Source: Perlabentimonas sp046542995
GTDB taxonomy: Bacteria; Bacteroidota; Bacteroidia; Bacteroidales; Tenuifilaceae
DNA length: 49,597 nt
NCBI GenBank assembly: GCA_046542995.1
Contig: JBKHAH010000013.1
Span: 1-49,597 of the forward strand
Reading direction: 5' to 3'
Shown: in pieces, positions 33,919-42,356 of the stretch
Numbering within the stretch: position 1 is the stretch's first letter
How the letters are laid out: the number at the start of each line of letters is the position of its first letter
The notes under the pieces: model-generated
The model's input: the letters and a program-made list of their open reading frames with translations, nothing else
Database searches by the model: none
What the model was told of the DNA's origin: nothing
Program-made: the position numbers and the translations under genes

Positions 33919-34902
33919 ATGAGGACATTTCTTTTTTCAATATCGCTTTTATTTTTAGCAGCACTATTACAGGCTCAGCCCAAGAATATTGACTCTATTG
34001 AAAGCCAGCGCATAGCAGAAAGCAATATTAAGACCATAGTTCAGTGGACACATAGGTTCTCGCAGGGAAAACCAAATCCAGATGGATATAAGACATCCGA
34101 AACCCATTACGATAGGAGAGGGAATGCAACCGAAATAGCTAACTATCGTTCAAGCGGGAGCGTTTCATCAAGGATGTTGTACAAGTATAATAATGACAAC
34201 CTGAGAACAGAGTACATCCTTTATCAGCTTGATGAGAACGAGCTAAAATTGGCCTATAAACAGACTTTTCACTACAACGATAAGGGCTTAAGAACTACCG
34301 AGATAGTTTTTGATGGAGTCGCTGCATATAAGATTATGTATAGTTACGATGATAAGGATAGGCTTAAGGAGATAATTAAGCATGCTAGCAGCGGGAAACA
34401 AGTGGATGAACGATGGAAGTATTCCTACGATGGGAATAATCAGGAGATAAAAATATACAAACCAGATGGAAACTTAGCTGAAATTCATAGAAAGAAGTTT
34501 GATGAATCCGACAATCTATTAGAGGATAGAAGGTTTGATGCTGAAGGGAATGAGCTGCGAAAAATTACGTATAAGTATAACCCCAAAGGATGGGAGATTG
34601 AGAAGGCAGAGTATTTTTCAGGTAAATTAACAACCAAACTAGAGTACAAGCATAATAGTCAGGGTCTAGTTACGGAGGTGATACAGCATAACCCAGACGG
34701 AAGCAAATTTACACAGTCTAAGTATAAGTATGACGAGCAGGGCAATTTACTAGAGGAACAGTGGAGCGAGGATAAATCTGAAGATTTTTCGCGCCGTGAG
34801 TCAACCTACGATAGAGAAGGGTACGTTGTTAAAACTGACTCTTACTTTGCTCCATACAGGTACAGGGTACTTTATAAGTACACATACGATTATTATAAAT
34901 AA
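33919..34902 (+). CDS. Secreted YD-repeat-like protein
   Basis: A 327-residue protein with signal peptide RTFLFSISLLFLAALLQAQ. The rest is at least nine imperfect repeats of about 25-30 residues, each with a YxYDxxGxxxEE or similar core (YKYNNDNLRTEY; YSYDDKDRLKEI; YKYNPKGWEIEK; YKYDEQGNLLEE). They resemble the YD/RHS repeats that form beta-wedges. It lacks an RHS core or toxin tip, so a toxin role is unlikely; surface or periplasmic carbohydrate or protein binding is possible. The next gene starts 19 bases later. Confidence 0.72.
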   Translation: MRTFLFSISLLFLAALLQAQPKNIDSIESQRIAESNIKTIVQWTHRFSQGKPNPDGYKTSETHYDRRGNATEIANYRSSGSVSSRMLYKYNNDNLRTEYILYQLDENELKLAYKQTFHYNDKGLRTTEIVFDGVAAYKIMYSYDDKDRLKEIIKHASSGKQVDERWKYSYDGNNQEIKIYKPDGNLAEIHRKKFDESDNLLEDRRFDAEGNELRKITYKYNPKGWEIEKAEYFSGKLTTKLEYKHNSQGLVTEVIQHNPDGSKFTQSKYKYDEQGNLLEEQWSEDKSEDFSRRESTYDREGYVVKTDSYFAPYRYRVLYKYTYDYYK

Positions 34903-34921
34903 TTATTTTTAAAGTTATTTA

Positions 34922-35443
34922 ATGGAGAAGCTAAAAGATTTCAAAGCCATATCACCATTCAGCTTAAATGAGAATGTTTTTGATATGCTTCAGGATGAAT
35001 GGATGCTAATTACTGCAGGTACAAAGCAGAAGTTTAACACCATGACAGCAGCTTGGGGCAGCTTCGGAATTTTATGGCGAAAACCCATTGCAGTAATATA
35101 TATTCGTCCGCAGCGATATACATTCGAATTTACTGAGCGGCATAGCAGCTTCTCACTATCATTTTTTGGACATGGTAATTACAGGGAGGCCCTATCGTTC
35201 TGTGGCTCGAAGTCGGGAAGAGATTTTGATAAAGTTCAGGAGACGGGACTTACGCCTGCAATAACCCCAATTAATAATATTGCCTTCCAGCAGGCGCGGT
35301 TAGTTGTTGATTGTAAGATGCTTTATGTCGATAATATTAAACCCGATAATTTTATTGAGAAAGAGCTTATAGACCTGATTTACCCAACTAAGGATTTTCA
35401 TAGGTTCTACATTGCAGAGATTGTAGATTGCTATCAGCGTTAA
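34922..35443 (+). CDS. Flavin reductase family protein
   Basis: The 173-residue protein has the flavin reductase-like split-barrel fold, shown by WMLITAGTKQKFNTMTAAWGSFGILWRKPIAVIYIRPQRYT (near residues 22-65). Members bind FMN and reduce flavins with NAD(P)H, or act as pyridoxamine-oxidase-like proteins. No partner monooxygenase is nearby. It is likely cytoplasmic. Confidence 0.85.
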   Translation: MEKLKDFKAISPFSLNENVFDMLQDEWMLITAGTKQKFNTMTAAWGSFGILWRKPIAVIYIRPQRYTFEFTERHSSFSLSFFGHGNYREALSFCGSKSGRDFDKVQETGLTPAITPINNIAFQQARLVVDCKMLYVDNIKPDNFIEKELIDLIYPTKDFHRFYIAEIVDCYQR

Positions 35444-35517
35444 AAAATCCATTCTTTTGCTTTTTGCCTTGTACAAGCCCTCTTCTTGATTGCTTCTTTT
35501 AAAGAGAACATTTTTTG

Positions 35518-35543
35518 TTAAGATGTTTATTCATTTATCTTAA
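35518..35543. repeat. Small inverted repeat before the DUF3078 gene
   Basis: TTAAGAT (35518-35524) and ATCTTAA (35537-35543) are complementary around 12 bases, ending 12 bases before the ATG at 35556. It may be an operator or leader hairpin. I see no TAnnTTTG box nearby. Confidence 0.35.
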
Positions 35544-35555
35544 AACATATAGTTT

Positions 35556-36470
35556 ATGAGAATAGATATTGTAATCTTAACAGCACTCCTTTGTTTATCT
35601 TATCAGATAGTTGCACAGGATGGACTAGATGAGGCTGTTGACATTCATAAAACTTTGTCTGAGGAAGAAGCGCCTGCCGATACTTCTGATGTAAAGCCCT
35701 GGAAGTACGGGGGTAATTTTAGCTTAACCTTCAATCAGGTTTCACTAACCAACTGGGTGGCAGGTGGAGAGAATGCCATATCAGGAAATGCAGGCGCACT
35801 ATTTACCTTTGCCTATCATAAGGAGAAGGTAAAGTGGGAGAATATTCTCGACCTTGGCTATGGACTTACCCGACAGGGTGAGGACAAGATGATTAAGAAT
35901 GAGGACAAGATTGATTTTAGCTCAAAGTACGGACGGAGAGCCTCAGAGCAATGGTTTTATAGCGGACTACTTGGTTTTAAAACCCAGTTTGATGAAGGCT
36001 ATAAAAGCCCCGACGACGAGGAGGTAATCTCTAACTTTATGGCTCCTGCATACTTGCTGGCATCCATTGGTATGGACTACAAACCCAACGATAACTTTAC
36101 CCTATTCCTATCGCCAATTACTGGCAGAATGACTGTTGTTAGTATGAAGGAGCTAACCGACCAGGAGGGTGGTGCTTTTGGTGTACCTCAAGGGGAAACC
36201 TCTAGGGCAGAAATGGGTGGATTTGTAAAGGCGATATACGAGAAAAAGTTCTGGGAAGAGAAAATATCGTTACGTACAAAGCTGGAACTTTTCTCAAGCT
36301 ATCTTGATAAACCCCAGAATTTGAATATTGATTGGGAAACGTCTATAAATCTGAAGTTTGGAGATTATATTACTGCAAGGTTACAAACCCATTTAATTTA
36401 TGATGAGGATGCAGCAAGGGAGGTTCAGTTTCGGGAGCTCTTTGGGCTAGGATTCTCTTACAATTTTTAG
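35556..36470 (+). CDS. DUF3078 secreted outer-membrane protein
   Basis: The 304-residue protein has a signal peptide (RIDIVILTALLCLSYQIVAQ) and the DUF3078 core beginning WKYGGNFSLTFNQVSLTNWVAGGENAISGNAG. This is followed by amphipathic strands and a C-terminal Phe (FGLGFSYNF). It is probably a beta-barrel of the outer membrane. The family is widespread in Bacteroidota with unknown function. It is convergent, with a 12-base gap, with the S4-domain gene. Confidence 0.88.
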   Translation: MRIDIVILTALLCLSYQIVAQDGLDEAVDIHKTLSEEEAPADTSDVKPWKYGGNFSLTFNQVSLTNWVAGGENAISGNAGALFTFAYHKEKVKWENILDLGYGLTRQGEDKMIKNEDKIDFSSKYGRRASEQWFYSGLLGFKTQFDEGYKSPDDEEVISNFMAPAYLLASIGMDYKPNDNFTLFLSPITGRMTVVSMKELTDQEGGAFGVPQGETSRAEMGGFVKAIYEKKFWEEKISLRTKLELFSSYLDKPQNLNIDWETSINLKFGDYITARLQTHLIYDEDAAREVQFRELFGLGFSYNF

Positions 36471-36482
36471 CTTTTTATATCG

Positions 36483-36881
36483 CTATAAATCTTCTGGCGC
36501 AGATCCGCGAACTTGGTCAAGGGTTCTGCGCTCTTTTTTTGTGGGGCGCCCTGTTCCTCTCTTTCTAGTTCCTTGAAAAGCCATGAATCCAGGTTCTAGC
36601 TTAGCTAGCTCGTCATCTGGCGTTATGTTCTCAAAAAAATCGGGAACCAACTTGGCCCCAACCCTGCTTTTGGGTATGTCTTTTACAATGTATGTGTAAA
36701 CCACAGGCGATTTACGAACCGTAATGGTATCGTTGGGCTTTATCTCCTTGGACGGTTTAGCTTCGGAGTCGTTTATCTTTACCCTTCCCTTTTTGCATTC
36801 CTCGGTGGCAAGGCTGCGTGTTTTAAATATACGCACCATCCAGAGCCACTTGTCAATTCTGGCGGTACTATTACTGCTCAT
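36483..36881 (-). CDS. S4-domain RNA-binding protein (HslR-like)
   Basis: The 132-residue protein has an S4 RNA-binding domain in its first 60 residues (RIDKWLWMVRIFKTRSLATEECKKGRVKIND) and a basic C-terminal tail (GTRKRGTGRPTKKERR), as in HslR/Hsp15. Hsp15 binds 50S subunits with stalled nascent chains. It follows pth after 10 bases and is transcribed with it and rplY, all translation-related. Confidence 0.88.
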   Translation of the reverse strand: MSSNSTARIDKWLWMVRIFKTRSLATEECKKGRVKINDSEAKPSKEIKPNDTITVRKSPVVYTYIVKDIPKSRVGAKLVPDFFENITPDDELAKLEPGFMAFQGTRKRGTGRPTKKERRTLDQVRGSAPEDL

Positions 36882-36891
36882 TGGGTGTGTG

Positions 36892-37455
36892 CTATTTGTT
36901 GTTGTAAAGATTCATTGTACGTTCAAGTCCGATGGTGCCAAAACTAAGCACTATCTCGCTTGCTTTGGCGCATCGCTCAGGAAGTATCTCTTCCTCTTCC
37001 GGTGTCCAGTGCCCCAGTACGTATTGAACCTGTAAACCCTTAGGAAAGTCGCCACCAATACCAAATCTAAGGCGAGCGTATTCCTCAGTTCCAAGCAGAT
37101 CTATAATGTTTCTTAATCCATTGTGCCCTCCATCGCCACCTCGCTTACGGAGGCGAAGGGTTCCTATGGGCAGCGCAACGTCATCAACAATAACCAGTAG
37201 CCTTTCAATTGGTATCTTTTCTGCTTTCAACCAGTATGACACGGCCCTTCCGCTTAGGTTCATGTAGGTTGATGGCTTAAGCAGAATAAAGGTTCTGCCC
37301 TTGTGCTTTACCTGAGCAATATCGCCGTAACGTTTTGCCTCAAAAACAGCATTGGACGCCCTGGCTAGAGCGTCCAATACTTTAAATCCAATGTTATGAC
37401 GGGTGTTGGAGTATTCAACTCCAAAATTTCCTAGCCCGGCAATTAGATACTTCAA
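36892..37455 (-). CDS. pth: Peptidyl-tRNA hydrolase
   Basis: The 187-residue enzyme carries Asn10 and His20 in GLGNFGVEYSNTRHNIGF (7-24), Asp93-like DDVALPIGTLRLRKRGGDGGHNGLRN, and ends with the family C-terminal helix. It releases peptides from peptidyl-tRNA dropped by ribosomes. It lies 31 bases after rplY and precedes the S4-domain gene. Confidence 0.95.
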   Translation of the reverse strand: MKYLIAGLGNFGVEYSNTRHNIGFKVLDALARASNAVFEAKRYGDIAQVKHKGRTFILLKPSTYMNLSGRAVSYWLKAEKIPIERLLVIVDDVALPIGTLRLRKRGGDGGHNGLRNIIDLLGTEEYARLRFGIGGDFPKGLQVQYVLGHWTPEEEEILPERCAKASEIVLSFGTIGLERTMNLYNNK

Positions 37456-37486
37456 AATTTTAGCTATTTATATCAAACTTTTAATG

Positions 37487-38110
37487 CTATTCTTCTGTAG
37501 CCTCTTCAGCTGGTGCAGCAGCAGCTTCCTCAGCACCTTCCTCTTCGTCGCCTTGAGCACCCCTTGCTGCTCTAGTCAGTTTAACATTTGCTACAACGGT
37601 TGATTTTGGCTCAACAATTTCGAAGTTCTCGAATGAGAAGTCCTGCACCTGTCGGCTCTTTCCTAGTCCCAGGTCGGTAACATCAACTCTTAGTACCTCT
37701 GGAAGATCCTTTGGATAACCGCAAACTCTGATTTTACGTGCAATAAGAGATAGTTTACCACCTTGCTTAACGCCTTCAGACGAACCTACCAGCTTAACAG
37801 GCAGAGCTAAGGTTAACTTTTTATCTTCAAATACTTCAAGGAAATCGATATGAAGAACTTTGTCAGTAACAGGGTGAAACTGAAGCTCCTTAATTATCGC
37901 TTTGTATTTCTTTTTACCAAGATCGATATTTACAATATGCACGTCTGGAGTGTAAATTAAGTCCTTGATATCCCTTTCATTTAAAGACATCAAAACGTTC
38001 TCTTTTCCGCCATAAATTATGGCTGGTAAGGCACCCTCTCTTCGGAGTTGCTTTGAAAACTTTTTGCCTGTTTCGGTCCTCAGCGAACCTTTGATTTGAA
38101 TCTCTTTCAT
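37487..38110 (-). CDS. rplY: Ribosomal protein L25, Ctc-type with acidic tail
   Basis: This 207-residue protein is the long CTC form of L25: the 5S rRNA-binding N-domain (about 1-95; KGSLRTETGKKFSKQLRREGALPAIIYGG), the TL5-like C-domain (about 96-180), and an extra Ala/Glu-rich tail (EEEGAEEAAAAPAEEATEE). It binds 5S rRNA in the large subunit. A leader of about 105 bases with competing stems precedes it, and pth and the S4 gene follow. Confidence 0.94.
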   Translation of the reverse strand: MKEIQIKGSLRTETGKKFSKQLRREGALPAIIYGGKENVLMSLNERDIKDLIYTPDVHIVNIDLGKKKYKAIIKELQFHPVTDKVLHIDFLEVFEDKKLTLALPVKLVGSSEGVKQGGKLSLIARKIRVCGYPKDLPEVLRVDVTDLGLGKSRQVQDFSFENFEIVEPKSTVVANVKLTRAARGAQGDEEEGAEEAAAAPAEEATEE

Positions 38111-38146
38111 TTTTCTGTTAGTTGTTAGTTTGAATAATTGACGCTA

Positions 38147-38209
38147 CTCAGGGCTGCCCCTCGGTTCTATCAGCCCCCCATCGCGCCATTACTTATTATT
38201 GCTGAGGGG
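38147..38209 (-). promoter_or_regulatory. Structured 5' leader of rplY
   Basis: Three sets of complementary arms are found in the leader: 38147-38151 with 38202-38206 (CTCAG/CTGAG), 38151-38156 with 38171-38176 (GGGCTG/CAGCCC), and 38157-38162 with 38204-38209 (CCCCTC/GAGGGG). The first two can form together as a nested, bulged hairpin. The third shares bases with the first, so the leader may switch. Autogenous control by ribosomal proteins is known elsewhere, but I recall no such element for this group. Confidence 0.45.
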
Positions 38210-38221
38210 AAATTTGGGGTG

Positions 38222-38229
38222 CAAATATA
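38222..38229 (-). promoter_or_regulatory. -7 box of the rplY-pth-S4 unit
   Basis: The minus strand reads TATATTTG, an exact match to TAnnTTTG, 38 bases past the prs stop. Transcription would begin near 38215 and give the long structured leader. Confidence 0.5.
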
Positions 38230-38266
38230 GTAAGTCTTGATGTAATAAAAAAATCAGAAGTTGATG

Positions 38267-39211
38267 CTATATTATAAACTTTTCGCTGATTGACTGGAAG
38301 TTGTAAACCTTGTCAATTACGTCGGCAAAAAGCTCTGCAACTGATAGTACGTGTATCTTGCTAGTATCTTTATCTTTTCTAAGAGGAATTGTATTAGAAA
38401 CAACCAGCTCGGTTATTGAGGATTCAGCAATTCTTTCGTATGCGGAACCAGAAAGTACAGGATGCGTAGTGCAGGCTCTTACGCTTTTCGCTCCCATGTC
38501 CATCATCATATCTGCTGCTGCTGTCAGGGTGCCGGCAGTGTCCACCATATCGTCTAGTATAACAACATTCTTACCTTCAACATCCCCAATGGCTGTTAAG
38601 CGGCCAACCTGATTTGCTTTTTCTCTTGTTTTATGGCATATAATCAGTGATGCATCCAGAAAGCGAGCGTATGCGTTGGCCCTTTTGGCTCCACCCATAT
38701 CAGGTGCAGCAATGGCAATATTATCAAGGTTGAGGCTTTTAATGTAGGGAACAAAAATGGAGGATGCGTAAAGATGGTCAACAGGCACGTCGAAAAAGCC
38801 TTGTATTTGATCTGCATGCAGATCCATTGTCATTACCCGGTCAACCTTGGCAGCGCTAAGCAGGTTGGCAACCATTTTTGCTCCAATTGATACTCTGGGC
38901 TTGTCTTTCCTGTCTTGCCTGGCCCAACCAAAGTATGGAATAACAGCAACTACCTTATATGCCGATGCCCTGTGTGCTGCATCAATCATTAGCAGAAGTT
39001 CAAACAGGTTGTCAGTGGGAGGGTAGGTTGACTGTATTATAAACACCGTTGAGCCTCTTACAGACTCGTCGAAGGATGGTTGAAATTCTCCATCGCTAAA
39101 TTCAGTAACTGTTGATTTTCCTAGCTCAGTTCCATACTGCTTAACAATCTCTTTGGCAAGATAGTTTGAGTTTCGACCTGAGAAAATTTTGATGCAATTA
39201 TTTTTTTGCAT
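38267..39211 (-). CDS. prs: Ribose-phosphate pyrophosphokinase
   Basis: The 314-residue enzyme shows the Prs features FSDGEFQPSFDESVRG, YFGWARQDRKDKPR (flexible loop) and VVILDDMVDTAGTL (ribose-5-phosphate loop). It makes PRPP for nucleotide, histidine and tryptophan synthesis. A -7 box and a tandem repeat lie just upstream; rplY downstream has its own promoter. Confidence 0.95.
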   Translation of the reverse strand: MQKNNCIKIFSGRNSNYLAKEIVKQYGTELGKSTVTEFSDGEFQPSFDESVRGSTVFIIQSTYPPTDNLFELLLMIDAAHRASAYKVVAVIPYFGWARQDRKDKPRVSIGAKMVANLLSAAKVDRVMTMDLHADQIQGFFDVPVDHLYASSIFVPYIKSLNLDNIAIAAPDMGGAKRANAYARFLDASLIICHKTREKANQVGRLTAIGDVEGKNVVILDDMVDTAGTLTAAADMMMDMGAKSVRACTTHPVLSGSAYERIAESSITELVVSNTIPLRKDKDTSKIHVLSVAELFADVIDKVYNFQSISEKFII

Positions 39212-39231
39212 GGGAAGTGGAGTTTTGTGCG

Positions 39232-39239
39232 CAAATTTA
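39232..39239 (-). promoter_or_regulatory. -7 box of prs
   Basis: The minus strand reads TAAATTTG, 21 bases before the prs ATG. The leader is therefore short. No -33 TTG is evident. Confidence 0.42.
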
Positions 39240-39263
39240 GTTGAAATTGCCGAATGGATAAAA

Positions 39264-39285
39264 TTTAATAGCTAAGTTTAATAGC
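39264..39285. repeat. Direct repeat upstream of prs
   Basis: TTTAATAGC occurs at 39264-39272 and again at 39277-39285, a 13-base period about 25 bases upstream of the prs -7 box. It may be a tandem operator. Chance in AT-rich DNA is a fair alternative. Confidence 0.3.
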
Positions 39286-39318
39286 ATTTATTGCGATTTA
39301 TAAAAAAGTAGTATGCGG

Positions 39319-39927
39319 TTAATTATACAAATCGATTGATTTGTTAATTTCTTCAATATAATTCAATATTTCTTCTCTTCCTGTTCTTTTTACGGCTGAG
39401 CAGGTGAAAATTGGAGGCAACTCTTCCCACGTTTCAAGGAGAAATTTTTTGTAACTGGCAATGGAACTGTTAAGTGCACCCGAGTTAAGCTTGTCTGCTT
39501 TAGTGAAAATAAGTGCGAAAGGGATATGGTTGCTTCCTAGCCAATTGATGAAAGTTGAGTCTATACCCTGAGGTTTTAATCTGGAGTCAATCAGAACGAA
39601 AAGACAATGGAGGCTCTTCCTCTTCATAATGTACTTGGTGTTCATTTCGGAGAATACTTGGCGCTTACTCTTTGATATTTTTGCATACCCGTAACCTGGC
39701 AGGTCAACTAAAAACCAAGATTCATTTATTTCGAAGTGATTAATAAGTTGAGTTTTCCCTGGGGTGCCCGATACCTTTGCCAAGGTTTTGATACCGGTTA
39801 TCATATTTATTAATGATGATTTGCCCACATTTGAACGACCGATAAAAGCGTACTCGGGCAGTCTGGGCTCAGGGCAAGCATCAACGTTTGGGCTACTTTT
39901 AATAAACTTTGCTGATTTGATTATCAT
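39319..39927 (-). CDS. engB: Ribosome biogenesis GTPase EngB/YihA
   Basis: This 202-residue TRAFAC GTPase has P-loop GRSNVGKSS (31-39), G3 in DLPGYGYAKISK and G4 FTKADKL. It fits EngB (YsxC/YihA), a factor for assembly of the 50S subunit. It lies 108 bases upstream of prs and has two -7-like boxes of its own about 90 bases before the start. Confidence 0.95.
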   Translation of the reverse strand: MIIKSAKFIKSSPNVDACPEPRLPEYAFIGRSNVGKSSLINMITGIKTLAKVSGTPGKTQLINHFEINESWFLVDLPGYGYAKISKSKRQVFSEMNTKYIMKRKSLHCLFVLIDSRLKPQGIDSTFINWLGSNHIPFALIFTKADKLNSGALNSSIASYKKFLLETWEELPPIFTCSAVKRTGREEILNYIEEINKSIDLYN

Positions 39928-40014
39928 ACACTATTTGCTTTTGTGGACAAAATGCTTTTTTGGTTTTACTCAAATTAAAAAAGTTGGATAGATTCATGTT
40001 GATGTAAACGTTGC

Positions 40015-40033
40015 CAAATGTAATGCAAATGTA
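40015..40033 (-). promoter_or_regulatory. Tandem -7-like boxes upstream of engB
   Basis: The minus strand has TACATTTG at 40033-40026 and again at 40022-40015, repeated at an 11-base period. Either may be the engB promoter, with a leader of about 85 bases. The region 39928-40157 otherwise holds nothing I recognise. Confidence 0.4.
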
Positions 40034-40157
40034 TGATAAGATTCAACTATACTCAAAAGAATTATTTTTAGAAGATTAGGATAGTGTTAAGAGAATTAGT
40101 GAGGGTGTTTACCCCAAGATTATTCCTAAATTTTCGTTTCAAATGAATAGTGTGGTT

Positions 40158-41387
40158 CTAGTTAATATCTTGAGCGAATTGTTGAGCTTCCCTGAATACC
40201 CTCAAAAAGTTTCCTCCCCAAATCTTCTCAATATCCTTATTGCTATAACCTCTTCGGATTAGTTCAGCTGTAATGTTAGTCATTTCGCTGGCGTCAAAGC
40301 AGTCTTCAACCGCCCCACCTCCGTCAAAATCGCTACCTATGCCTACATGGTTAATTCCAATTGTTTGCACAATATGGTCAATATGGTCAACTAAATCGGA
40401 GACAGTTGCTAAAACGGGAGGAAACTTCTCATCAATCTGATACCATTCCTCTACTGCTTTCTCTCTGGTTTCGGGCGATAGGTTTTGAAAATTGTTGTAT
40501 TTAGCACTTAGGGCACTCCTAGCGCTGTCGCGTTTGGGTTGGGGTTCCGACTCTTTAACATAGCTGCTAAGCAGACAAACTTGAATAACACCATTATTAT
40601 CAGCAAGTTTTTTAAGCATCTCATCATCAAGGTTGCGCGGATGATTGCAGATTGCCCTGGCATTACTATGAGATGCGATAACGGGTGCTTGAGTTATTTC
40701 TAGTACCTGGCAAAATGCTTCATCGGAGATATGGCTAACGTCAATCATCATCCCCAGTCGGTTGAGTTCTTTTACAACCTTCCGACCAAAGGGGCTAAGC
40801 CCATTGTGCTCAGGACCGTTGGGATCGGTTGATGAGTCGCATATATCGTTATTGCGAGTATGCGACAGGGTTAAGTATCTGGCTCCTAGGTTGTAGTATT
40901 GCTCAAGTTTTGAAAGATCTTTTCCTAGGGGGTATCCATTTTCAACACCAATGTATATTGCACGCTTCCCCTTCCTTTTCAGTTTCTCCGCATCATTTGG
41001 TTCAAGCGCAACAGCAACTCTCTTAGGGTGTTTTTTTACGGTTTCATGAATTGACTCGAATATGTTTAGCGCTCTGCTATGCGCTTCGTCATATTTCTCG
41101 GGATTTCTATCGTCCTGACCTATAAATACCGCAAAGAAGGCGGCATCGAGTTTCCCCATCTCCATCTTTTTTAGCGTTACTTTTCCGCGGGATTCGGTAT
41201 TGCTTCCTTCAAAATCGAAACTTTCACGAACAAGTAGTAATGGAGTATCTGTGTGAGAATCAATTGTAATAATGTTATCGTGGAGTTCTTTGGCCTGCTT
41301 TAATAGTTGCTCGTCGTTTTGCTTTGTCGTGTTTGTGCATGCTGTTATGAATGTAGCAAGAACAATTAATGCTAATAGTTTACTCAT
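40158..41387 (-). CDS. Membrane dipeptidase-like lipoprotein (peptidase M19)
   Basis: The 409-residue protein has a lipoprotein signal ending in FITAC (Cys17) and the M19 renal-dipeptidase core: IDSHTDTPLL (first metal-binding His/Asp), YIGVENGYPLG (bridging Glu), VSHISDEAF, ASHSNARAICNHPRN and HVGIGSDFDGGG. These proteins hydrolyse dipeptides, including D-amino-acid dipeptides, at the outer face of a membrane. It is downstream of the YceI terminator and probably has its own promoter, which I cannot place. Confidence 0.92.
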   Translation of the reverse strand: MSKLLALIVLATFITACTNTTKQNDEQLLKQAKELHDNIITIDSHTDTPLLLVRESFDFEGSNTESRGKVTLKKMEMGKLDAAFFAVFIGQDDRNPEKYDEAHSRALNIFESIHETVKKHPKRVAVALEPNDAEKLKRKGKRAIYIGVENGYPLGKDLSKLEQYYNLGARYLTLSHTRNNDICDSSTDPNGPEHNGLSPFGRKVVKELNRLGMMIDVSHISDEAFCQVLEITQAPVIASHSNARAICNHPRNLDDEMLKKLADNNGVIQVCLLSSYVKESEPQPKRDSARSALSAKYNNFQNLSPETREKAVEEWYQIDEKFPPVLATVSDLVDHIDHIVQTIGINHVGIGSDFDGGGAVEDCFDASEMTNITAELIRRGYSNKDIEKIWGGNFLRVFREAQQFAQDIN

Positions 41388-41529
41388 GGTTTTTGAAGTA
41401 TTATGTTTTTTACTATTTTTTTGATTGTTGTTTTTACAAAGGGTTTAAAGACTCAGCCATGAACTCCTTATTTTCATTTTGGATGAGAAATATAACCTTA
41501 AAAAAACCATCCGGCGCTACTAAATTATT

Positions 41530-41564
41530 AAAGGGCTGCCTTCGAAAAAAGAAAGCAGCCCTTT
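41530..41564 (-). terminator. Terminator of the YceI gene
   Basis: AAAGGGCTGC (41530-41539) pairs with GCAGCCCTTT (41555-41564), and an inner CTTC/GAAA pairing extends the stem. On the minus strand it follows the stop at 41589 by 24 bases and runs into TTTAATAATTT. Confidence 0.75.
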
Positions 41565-41588
41565 TAGTTGTATTGAATGAGCGAATCT

Positions 41589-42266
41589 TTACTCTGTAGT
41601 AAGGTTTATACGTAGGGCAATCTCATCGTGAATGAAATTATCTTTAAGGTTTGTAAAAACCGATTTCGATCCGTAGTTTACATCCCATTCGGTTCGGTTA
41701 ATAATAAATTGGGGCGTTTGTGCCATTATATCCCCATTACTAATTTCAATTCTTGCGGGAAAATTAACTTTACGTGTAATGCCTCGCATGGTTAAATTAC
41801 CCTCAATTCGGTGTGTTGGTTGTACCTTCTCAAATTCAACAGTATCGCTTTTGAATGCGGTAACTTTTGAGAACTCAAATTTTGAGGTTGGGAATGAATC
41901 GGTGAGGAAAAAATCGGGAGATTTAAGGTGATCAACTAGCTGCTTGTTCGTTTTTGGGTCTTCAATATCTTCAACTTTAATGGAGTTCATGTCCATTGTA
42001 AACACGCCACCTGCAAGATCACCATCCTTAAGGTACAAAACACCTTCTTTTATTGACAAACTTCCGAAATGCGTTCCTGTGGGCTTGGTGCCAATCCACT
42101 CAATGTTGCTTTCATTCAGGGTTACGTTAATCCTTGTTGCACCTTCGGGGATGTCTATGCTAGATGCCTCTGTAGATGTTACCTTTTCGCCCTCAGGGCT
42201 TTGCATGCAGCTTCCTAAGGATAGGGTTAGGGCTAGCAATGGTATAAGTTGGGTTTTTACTCTCAT
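41589..42266 (-). CDS. YceI-family lipoprotein
   Basis: A 225-residue lipoprotein with lipobox SLGSC (Cys20) and a YceI lipocalin-like barrel (about 48-223): NESNIEWIGTKPTGTHFGSLSI, DMNSIKVEDI, KSPDFFLTDSFPTSKFEF and MRGITRKVNFPARI. The family binds isoprenoid-type lipids such as polyprenyl quinones in known structures. It is probably anchored in the periplasm. It lies 90 bases after the acyltransferase gene on the same strand, and a terminator follows, so they may be transcribed together. Confidence 0.9.
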   Translation of the reverse strand: MRVKTQLIPLLALTLSLGSCMQSPEGEKVTSTEASSIDIPEGATRINVTLNESNIEWIGTKPTGTHFGSLSIKEGVLYLKDGDLAGGVFTMDMNSIKVEDIEDPKTNKQLVDHLKSPDFFLTDSFPTSKFEFSKVTAFKSDTVEFEKVQPTHRIEGNLTMRGITRKVNFPARIEISNGDIMAQTPQFIINRTEWDVNYGSKSVFTNLKDNFIHDEIALRINLTTE

Positions 42267-42356
42267 GTTAAATTAATTTATGTTTACAATTATAAACGTT
42301 ATATTATAGAAACATTTTTTTGTTTAAATTGTTTGCCAGCTTGTTAAACTAATCTT

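Noticed and set aside
33919..34902. RHS-type polymorphic toxin
   Set aside because: There is no RHS core signature, toxin tip or immunity gene, and the repeats end in an ordinary C-terminus.
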